Assembly (NCBI GenBank): GCA_004124875.1 | Contig: SCKJ01000006.1 | Span: forward strand, 1-64,000 | DNA length: 64,000 nt | Origin: Fidelibacterota bacterium | Lineage (GTDB): Bacteria; Fidelibacterota; Marinisomatia; SCGC-AAA003-L08; TS1B11 | Direction of reading: 5' to 3' | Shown: positions 58,480-64,000 of the stretch, piece by piece | Layout of the letters: every line of letters starts with the position of its first letter | Position numbering within the stretch: position 1 is the stretch's first letter | Made by a program: the position numbers and the translations under genes | The notes under the pieces: model-generated | Told to the model about the DNA's origin: nothing | The model's database searches: none | The model's input: only the letters and a program-made list of their open reading frames with translations

Positions 58480-58875
58480 CTAACTCAACGTTAAGTATTT
58501 TGAAACCTGATATTTAATTTTATCGGCGTCAAACGGTTTTTCCATGTAAATATCAGCTCCCACATCCTTGCCGCGCTGTTTTGCCTCATCGCTCCTTTCC
58601 GAAGAAAGTATGATGATCGGCACATCCTTGTGTGTCTCGGATTTTCTCAGGTTTTCAATGAACTCGTATCCATCCATATTGGGCATGTTTAAGTCGACAA
58701 TGACCAAATCTATCCGAGAAGCCTGTGACACTTTTTCCAGAGCATCCATCCCATCCACCGCAGTGATAACCTCAAGATTCTGAGCACTGAGTGAAAATGT
58801 AACGAACTTGCGAACCGTCGACGAATCGTCCGCAATGAGTACGACCTGTTTGGTCTTCCCACTATCCACGCTCAT
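58480..58875 (-). CDS. Second single-domain response regulator
   Basis: A 131-residue receiver domain: LIADDSSTVRKFVT, phospho-acceptor Asp61 in VIVDLNMPNMDGYEF, Ser in IIILSSERSDEAKQR, Lys in YMEKPFDAD. It is CheY-like but has DLNMP instead of DWNMP, so it may be a phosphate sink, an adaptor for the second CheB/CheR pair, or a regulator of some other output. It lies between cheR and cheA, with 140 bases before cheA. Confidence 0.9.
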   Translation of the reverse strand: MSVDSGKTKQVVLIADDSSTVRKFVTFSLSAQNLEVITAVDGMDALEKVSQASRIDLVIVDLNMPNMDGYEFIENLRKSETHKDVPIIILSSERSDEAKQRGKDVGADIYMEKPFDADKIKYQVSKYLTLS

Positions 58876-58889
58876 CGGCTTTAAGCCTC

Positions 58890-59753
58890 CTATTCCTTCT
58901 TGTACGCAAAAGCGCCCGTTAAATGTTCGACTTTGAATGATGATGAAATACCATGTAGAGATTCAGCCTCCCCAAGGAAAAAAAAGCCGCCATGGTTCAT
59001 AGTACCATAGATTGAGCGCAGCACTCTTTTCTTCATATCCTCATCGAAGTAGATCATCACGTTCCGGCAGTATACGTAGTCTATCCCGCTAAATTTTCTA
59101 ATCTCCGTACTGTCGTTCAAGTTGAGGTACTTGAACTTTACCAGGCTCCTGATATCTTCATTGACCTGAAATCGTCCCGGCTGAAGTTCAGTGAAATAGA
59201 GCCGTTTCTGGATCTCCGTCATCGCGCCCCTGAAGGAGTTCTTTGTATAGATCCCTTCATTTGCCAAAGCCAAAGCACGATGGCTGAGATCCGTACCCCA
59301 AAGGTCAATATTCCACTCCGATATTTTATTTCCCAGCAACGCTGATAAAATGATGCCAATCGTATAAAGTTCTTCACCGGTGGACGAGGCCGCGCTCCAG
59401 ATTTTCAAGTATCTATCTCCTTCTGCCTCCCGCTGATCAATCAGTTTCGACAGCAAACCCTTGAAGGCTTCCAGCTGAGGCTGAAATCTGAAGAAGAACG
59501 TTTCATTGATTGTGACTGCGTTGTATATCTCGTGAAATTCCGCCGTATTGCTGGCCTGAGTTTTTACATGGGCAATATAATCCTCAAACGACCCCATGCT
59601 GAGTTCTTTAATGCGCTTGCTGAGCCGATTCTCAAGCAGGTATAGTTTATTCTCGGCAAAAAATATCCCAGTTTTAGAATAAATAATATCCCGCAGTTCC
59701 TGAAACTGTTCAGGAGCCAAATTGATGCTTGCAGGAACAGCGATCACGCTCAT
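58890..59753 (-). CDS. cheR: Chemotaxis methyltransferase CheR
   Basis: A 287-residue S-adenosylmethionine-dependent methyltransferase. The N-terminal helical CheR domain (about 10-80) contains GIFFAENKLYLLENRLSKRI. The catalytic part has AVTINETFFFRFQPQLEAFK, then IWSAASSTGEELYTIGIILS and YVYCRNVMIYFDEDMKKRVL. It methylates receptor glutamates. It is the full-length CheR, in contrast to the shorter homologue at 61153. Confidence 0.94.
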   Translation of the reverse strand: MSVIAVPASINLAPEQFQELRDIIYSKTGIFFAENKLYLLENRLSKRIKELSMGSFEDYIAHVKTQASNTAEFHEIYNAVTINETFFFRFQPQLEAFKGLLSKLIDQREAEGDRYLKIWSAASSTGEELYTIGIILSALLGNKISEWNIDLWGTDLSHRALALANEGIYTKNSFRGAMTEIQKRLYFTELQPGRFQVNEDIRSLVKFKYLNLNDSTEIRKFSGIDYVYCRNVMIYFDEDMKKRVLRSIYGTMNHGGFFFLGEAESLHGISSSFKVEHLTGAFAYKKE

Positions 59754-59854
59754 CCGGTTGGCTTTTTCACGACCGCTTCAAGACCAAAGCCAATCCGCGA
59801 GCGGACAATTTTGCATGACCCGAATAAGGAGGATATATTCTGATAATAGTAATA

Positions 59855-61099
59855 TTAAATACCTAATACTTGTTCGGCCATGGAACGCAGATCATCATCA
59901 TCCGAGTCCAAAAAGGGCCGGACGAAATCGCGCGCTTGCGGAATATCCAATTCCTGCATGGCCCGCATGGCTGCCAGCTGCGGCAGATTTCTTTCGCCTG
60001 CCAATATCTTCATGATGATGGGCGTAACCGATTCAGCCCCAAATACCGGCAACTGCTCAATGGCTGTATAGGCGACCCAATCGTTTTCGTGATCGACCAT
60101 ACCCACGCAAAAGGTGTGCAGCCCATTTTCTGCCGTCGAAAGTTTAATGAGTGCGACGAGTAACTTGGCATTGTGCCGGTCAACTGATGCGACAAACTTA
60201 GACAGCTGCTCAGAATCTAAACTTTCGTCCAACTGCTCGATCAGCAGCTGCTGGTAGTCCTCCCCTCCCGCGTCCATCCCTGCAACAATGGCATCGACAG
60301 GTATCGATCTCCTTGAGAACAGACTTATGTCTATGCGCTTGGCAATTTTCAACATTCCGAAAATGGCGGCCCCCTGCAACGGTGCCGTCAGCCGCGAGAA
60401 ACTGGCCTCGAGTTGCTCAAGCACCACCCGATCGCCGGCATTGCCCATGGCATCGATCATGGCATACTGAATCAGCAGATCACTGGTTTCAAACAGCTTT
60501 CCGGCCAGAAAGTTGGCGCTGCCAGCGTCGCCGATAAGTCCAATAGCTTCGGCCGCTTCCCTCTTCAGATATTCTTTCGTTTCGAACGCGTGCTTCAAGG
60601 CCGGCAACGCCTGGGGAGACTTTATTTTGCCCAGCGCCTCGGCGGCCGACACGCCGACATTGGCCACTTCATCACCCATGGCCTTGGACAGCCCCTCAAC
60701 AGCTCTTTCGCTTCCGGCCAGTCCGAGTATGTCCGCGCTGAATTTGCGCACGTCCTCGCTCCCCTCCTCAAGGGCCACCACCAACGCGTCCACGGCCTCC
60801 CCCCCAAACTTGGCGATCAGGACGGCCACCAGATTCCGCACTTCAATTTTCTCGTGTCCCAGCAACGGCGTCAACTGGGGTAGAGACTGCTCAGGCGGTA
60901 CGGCCTCAAGCAGCTCGGACGCCGCCTCCCGCACCGCGCGGTGTTCATCCTGGGTCGCTAATACCAAATAATCGACCGTCACCTCGGCAGGAAATTTTTC
61001 AAGGTCATATACTGCCCATCGGCGCGCATCCGAATCCTCCGCCGAAAGCCGCGGTATGATGCCGTCCAATTCCTGTTGTTCTTGGTCCGTCATGGTCAT
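59855..61099 (-). CDS. HEAT-repeat protein of the chemotaxis operon
   Basis: A 414-residue all-helical protein. About ten HEAT/PBS-lyase-like repeats of some 30-38 residues are visible (EHRAVREAASELLEAVPPEQ, SEDVRKFSADILGLAGSERA, EVANVGVSAAEALGKIKSPQ). No catalytic motif is present. HEAT proteins are scaffolds. Its place between two sets of chemotaxis genes suggests it organises the array or the second CheB/CheR pair. The partner is unknown. Confidence 0.85.
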   Translation of the reverse strand: MTMTDQEQQELDGIIPRLSAEDSDARRWAVYDLEKFPAEVTVDYLVLATQDEHRAVREAASELLEAVPPEQSLPQLTPLLGHEKIEVRNLVAVLIAKFGGEAVDALVVALEEGSEDVRKFSADILGLAGSERAVEGLSKAMGDEVANVGVSAAEALGKIKSPQALPALKHAFETKEYLKREAAEAIGLIGDAGSANFLAGKLFETSDLLIQYAMIDAMGNAGDRVVLEQLEASFSRLTAPLQGAAIFGMLKIAKRIDISLFSRRSIPVDAIVAGMDAGGEDYQQLLIEQLDESLDSEQLSKFVASVDRHNAKLLVALIKLSTAENGLHTFCVGMVDHENDWVAYTAIEQLPVFGAESVTPIIMKILAGERNLPQLAAMRAMQELDIPQARDFVRPFLDSDDDDLRSMAEQVLGI

Positions 61100-61152
61100 G
61101 GTGCCTTGATCCTCATATCAAACTGGCGCTTCCGGAAACGCCGGAACTCCAC

Positions 61153-61869
61153 CTACTCATTTAATCTCTGAAAAAATGAGCCCGATCTGCCCCCCACCGG
61201 CCTATGGCCAGCTCTTTCAAGGGCCCGTTTATTCACCGGCGCGATATAAAAGTAGCCGCCAGGTTTAACCGATGTAATCAACTCTCTCACGATTTCCTTC
61301 TGGTAGTCAGGATCGTAATAAAGGACAACCAGTGAGCAGATCAAAATGTCGTACCGGTTTTCCTTTATTGAGCTGATAATGTCTTCAATAAAAAAGTTGA
61401 CCTGCTGTTTAATGGCGGGGATAACCGTAACCTTGTTGCCCCCGGCGGGCTCAAAGTATTCGCTGTAAGCTTCCACCATGGCTCTGTCTTGACCGTTGAC
61501 CGTAAAGACCCCGTTTAACGCTTTTCCGATTTGAGGCCGGCTCAAATCGGAGCCCCGCACATCCACGTCTATCGTCCGATTCTGCCTTTGAAGGGCCCGA
61601 TTCGCAGCAATGGCAAAGGAGTAGGCCTCCCGGCCATCCGAGCAGCCGGCGCACCAGATGCGCAGCTCGCGCCCATTTTGCAGGGGACCTTTCACCAGTG
61701 CCGGCACCAGGCGCTCCTCCAAATCGGCAATCAGGCGCGGATTCCTGAAAAAGCGTGTGGCAACGACCAGGTTATCGCTCTCAAAAAACGACTGCAGATC
61801 CGAACTTGCGTCCAGCTTGGCATCGTATACATGCGTTCCGGTATGTTTGCCGGTCATCGTTTCCATCAT
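61153..61869 (-). CDS. CheR-type methyltransferase lacking the N-terminal domain
   Basis: A 238-residue protein resembling the catalytic half of CheR. VVATRFFRNPRLIADLEERL and REAYSFAIAANRALQRQ follow the CheR order (FFR, then the S-adenosylmethionine loop LRIWCAGCSDG). The later LICSLVVLYYDPDYQKEIVR stands where CRNVLIYF is usual, so substrate binding is altered. The helical N-terminal CheR domain is absent. It overlaps the receiver-less CheB-like gene by four bases (ATGA), so the two form a coupled atypical adaptation pair. Confidence 0.8.
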   Translation of the reverse strand: MMETMTGKHTGTHVYDAKLDASSDLQSFFESDNLVVATRFFRNPRLIADLEERLVPALVKGPLQNGRELRIWCAGCSDGREAYSFAIAANRALQRQNRTIDVDVRGSDLSRPQIGKALNGVFTVNGQDRAMVEAYSEYFEPAGGNKVTVIPAIKQQVNFFIEDIISSIKENRYDILICSLVVLYYDPDYQKEIVRELITSVKPGGYFYIAPVNKRALERAGHRPVGGRSGSFFQRLNE

Positions 61870-62693
61870 GCCAGGACGGGTGCCGGGCTGTACGAACGGG
61901 CCCGGACATGGTCGCGGGTCAGGTTGTTAATCCAGGCCGCCATCAGTTGTGGAGATAGCACTCTCGCCGTCGGGACCATGGACATGGCGGATTGCGGCAT
62001 ATTGGCAAACATGGCCGTATCAGGCGCCTGGATGACGACTTCCCCGTGATTGAGGAATATGTCCTTTAACCCCTTGGCTCCGTCATACTGCATACCACTG
62101 AGAATCGCGCCCCCCACCTGGTTGCCAAAGCGGATGCCCGTCGTGGCAAACACCTGGTCAATCACCGGCCGAAATCTCGTGTTGCCGCTGACGGGAGATA
62201 ACGAAAAGGCGTTGTTGGTCAGATGATAGCCGAGGGTGTGATCTCCCGGTACAAAATATACTTCGCCACTTTTTATGGCCATATCAGTCTGCACCACAGT
62301 AGGCAGCTGAAACAGCCCGTTGGCGAGCTTGAATCCGGCCATGAATTCGAATTTTGGGCTGTGGTGCATGGCAATGATGATGGGGAGATGTGGGTAGGAG
62401 ATATGCTCGAACAGCTGCCGCAGGGCGACATCGCCACCCGCTGAACACCCCAGGATAACCAGCTTGTCCCACTCAAAGATGATCCTCTCGGCATTGAAGA
62501 TGCGATTTATGGCCACCTTCACGGGATCGTCTCGATAAATTTGTTGGCCCGCAGTGGTCCTTTGGCGCATATGCTCAATATCTTCTGTTAACCGGTTCAA
62601 GACCGGCCCCCAATCCCGGTCAATTAAACTCTCCAACATCAATTTTATGGACACCAACAGCGGATCGCCGGTGCAGGGACGATCCAGGCTCAT
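61866..62693 (-). CDS. Receiver-less CheB-like methylesterase
   Basis: A 275-residue protein with only the CheB catalytic domain, from about residue 75. VILGCSAGGDVALRQLFEHI has the Ser, IIIAMHHSPKFEFMAGFKLA the His and LSGMQYDGAKGLKDIFLNHG the Asp. The N-terminal 75 residues are helical and of no known family, in place of the receiver. So its activity cannot be set by CheA phosphorylation in the usual way. MHHSPKF is unusual against the common QHM/HMP pattern. It is coupled to a CheW gene upstream and to the CheR-type gene downstream, both by four-base overlaps. Confidence 0.82.
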   Translation of the reverse strand: MSLDRPCTGDPLLVSIKLMLESLIDRDWGPVLNRLTEDIEHMRQRTTAGQQIYRDDPVKVAINRIFNAERIIFEWDKLVILGCSAGGDVALRQLFEHISYPHLPIIIAMHHSPKFEFMAGFKLANGLFQLPTVVQTDMAIKSGEVYFVPGDHTLGYHLTNNAFSLSPVSGNTRFRPVIDQVFATTGIRFGNQVGGAILSGMQYDGAKGLKDIFLNHGEVVIQAPDTAMFANMPQSAMSMVPTARVLSPQLMAAWINNLTRDHVRARSYSPAPVLA

Positions 62694-63244
62694 CCCGCCT
62701 TTAGCTCGTCCAACAACGCCCCATCTGCCTGAATTACCCTGTTGAAATCAACAATCGTCACCAGACTGTCTTCCATTTTGGCAATACCCACGAAATATTT
62801 ATGATCGGCATCAAGCCAATCCTCGGGCGTCGGTTCAATAGCATCTTGAGGCACACTGATGACTTCACGCACAGCGTCTACGATGTAGCCAATAAGCCCT
62901 TGAGTCGTTCTGGCAATCATGATCTGCTGACTGCTGGCATCACCCTTATCGCTGTCGATATTGAGCCGGGTCCTTAAGTCAATGGTCGGCACAATGTTGC
63001 CCCGCAGGTTGGTCACGCCTTTGATATAGTCCTTGACGTGGGGAACCCGGGTAATATGGCTCACCCCTGATACTTCCTGAATCTGGAGGATGTCACCGCC
63101 ATAAGTCTGGTCGCCCAGCATAAATGTCACTAACAGACTGACTTCGTCCTTGCCGTGTGCCGACCCTGCAAAATCCATAGAGACCGTTGAGCCGGTCGAC
63201 TTGCCCGCGCCTTGCGCGATGGAACCTGTTGCTGTTTCAGTCAT
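62690..63244 (-). CDS. cheW: CheW coupling protein (second copy)
   Basis: A 184-residue CheW. The N-terminal 30 residues are a Ser/Gly-rich extension, then SLLVTFMLGDQTYGGDILQI, VKDYIKGVTNLRGNIVPTID (the NLRG motif) and YIVDAVREVISVPQDAIEPT. It bridges receptors and CheA. The last four bases overlap the CheB-like gene. With the next CheW 72 bases upstream, the operon carries two different coupling proteins. Confidence 0.92.
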   Translation of the reverse strand: MTETATGSIAQGAGKSTGSTVSMDFAGSAHGKDEVSLLVTFMLGDQTYGGDILQIQEVSGVSHITRVPHVKDYIKGVTNLRGNIVPTIDLRTRLNIDSDKGDASSQQIMIARTTQGLIGYIVDAVREVISVPQDAIEPTPEDWLDADHKYFVGIAKMEDSLVTIVDFNRVIQADGALLDELKAG

Positions 63245-63316
63245 GATAACTCCTCAATCTAGCGCGGCCATCCGCTGCCTGCCAAGCCACCCGCCGGCAG
63301 GATCATGAGCGGATCA

Positions 63317-63826
63317 TTACGCGACAATTTCAGCCAACTGTGCCTGTTCTTCATCGGTAAACAGCTTATCGGGAGCAAGCAGCAGAATGAGCCGGCCATC
63401 TACCTTGCCGACACCTTCGATAAAGTCTACATTCACTCCGCCCATCGCCATATTATCGGACGATTCCACATCTGACGACGGCAGACGCAAAACTTCCGAC
63501 ACCTCGTCGACTACCAGCCCCAGTAAATTTTGATTGCTTTCGATGACGACAATTCGGGAATCTTTGGTGGTCTCCGATTTTTCCAGTCCAAACCGCAGTC
63601 CCAGGCTGACCACAGGCACCACGGCTCCCCGCAGATTCATGATGCCCTCGACATACTCGGGCGCAGTCGGGATCGGTGTGACCTCCATCAGGCGATTGAT
63701 CTCCCGCACAAATCGAATGTCCAAGCCAAAACTACCTTCAGCAAGTTTAAAAATCACCAGTTGCCGTATTTCTGATGCGGCATCTGAAGACGATTTGTCT
63801 TTGGTACGAATGCTTGTGACTGTCAT
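63317..63826 (-). CDS. cheW: CheW coupling protein (first copy)
   Basis: A 169-residue CheW: QLVIFKLAEGSFGLDIRFVR, YVEGIMNLRGAVVPVVSLGL and LGLVVDEVSEVLRLPSSDVE are the conserved strands, with NLRG between them. AAGGAGG (63831-63837) lies five bases before the ATG. It is the first visible gene of the leftward operon. Upstream DNA to the end of the window is too short to show whether the operon starts here. Confidence 0.93.
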   Translation of the reverse strand: MTVTSIRTKDKSSSDAASEIRQLVIFKLAEGSFGLDIRFVREINRLMEVTPIPTAPEYVEGIMNLRGAVVPVVSLGLRFGLEKSETTKDSRIVVIESNQNLLGLVVDEVSEVLRLPSSDVESSDNMAMGGVNVDFIEGVGKVDGRLILLLAPDKLFTDEEQAQLAEIVA

Positions 63827-64000
63827 TCAGGCCTCCTTACCCTATCTTCGAATATTCACTCTTATGACCCAGCCGGGTTAGGTAGAACCCGTTGCAGCCA
63901 TACTGCATCAAAATCGCGCCTTAAAGCATGAGTGGAAAATCTGGCGAGCCGACGGTTTGGAGTGAGCAGCCGCAACAGATGCACTGTAACGGCGGTCAAC

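Noticed and set aside
57497..58483. A 328-codon rightward ORF
   Set aside because: Antisense to cheA, including both Hpt domains; no domain of its own.
63862..63999. A 45-codon leftward open frame entering from the window edge
   Set aside because: It could be the end of a gene upstream of cheW, but two frames are open here and nothing is recognisable, so it cannot be supported.

Overview
The window reads as chromosome from a Gram-negative bacterium of the FCB (Fibrobacteres-Chlorobi-Bacteroidetes) group in the broad sense. Three very large secreted proteins end in the type IX secretion C-terminal sorting domain (NPFNP near its start, a VYNLLGQEV-like strand, SGIYF, then a basic tail). Lipobox lipoproteins, beta-barrel relics and a CsgG-like protein agree with an outer membrane. 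The mix of genes is most like uncultured lineages such as Marinimicrobia or KSB1-type bacteria. That placement is inference; there is no rRNA or marker gene here to settle it.

Layout. (1) 1-940 is decayed DNA: the edge of an IS3-family element, a broken small membrane ORF, a 3' tRNA-Met half and a 22-codon stub of a medium-chain dehydrogenase. (2) 988-13328 is a two-gene operon read leftward: a CsgG-like exported protein and an approximately 3,880-residue T9SS protein built from LamG, VCBS, FN3, Ig, three plant-type LRR blocks and five cadherin-like repeats. (3) 13.7-22.2 kb is an accessory region. It holds a four-gene leftward operon with a degenerate tyrosine-recombinase-like protein, remnants of tRNA-Pro and tRNA-Met, 136-bp tandem repeats with REP-like hairpins, a frameshifted superinfection-immunity gene, an NYN-domain RNase with a strongly structured leader, a Fic/HTH toxin-antitoxin pair with twin operators, and 53-bp direct repeats ending in the 3' end of an intact tRNA-Met(CAT). 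(4) 22.2-28.5 kb is housekeeping, read leftward: pepA, two hotdog thioesterase-like proteins, DUF423, fadJ and fadI. (5) 28.9-39.3 kb holds two T9SS proteins (one with cohesin-like and dockerin-like modules), a TPR lipoprotein and a beta-propeller lipoprotein. (6) 39.4-53.7 kb holds pyrF-pyrE, a lipoprotein cyclophilin, dsbD, a TlpA-like thioredoxin, hemW, a sodium/solute symporter with thiamine pyrophosphokinase, a LolA-like protein, bioY-aminotransferase-HIT and a GNAT protein. (7) 53.75-63.83 kb is one long leftward chemotaxis operon: two CheW, an unusual CheB-like/CheR-like pair, a HEAT protein, CheR, a response regulator, CheA, CheB, CheY and CheZ.

How the parts work together. The chemotaxis cluster has every cytoplasmic step (coupling, kinase, adaptation, output, dephosphorylation) but no receptor or flagellar gene inside the window. 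It also carries a second, receiver-less methylesterase and a truncated methyltransferase. The T9SS proteins probably form the cell-surface or secreted interface. The most unusual parts are the NYN gene with its tetraloop-capped leader RNA, the recombinase-like operon, and the 18-kb segment whose ends are the two halves of one tRNA-Met in inside-out order.
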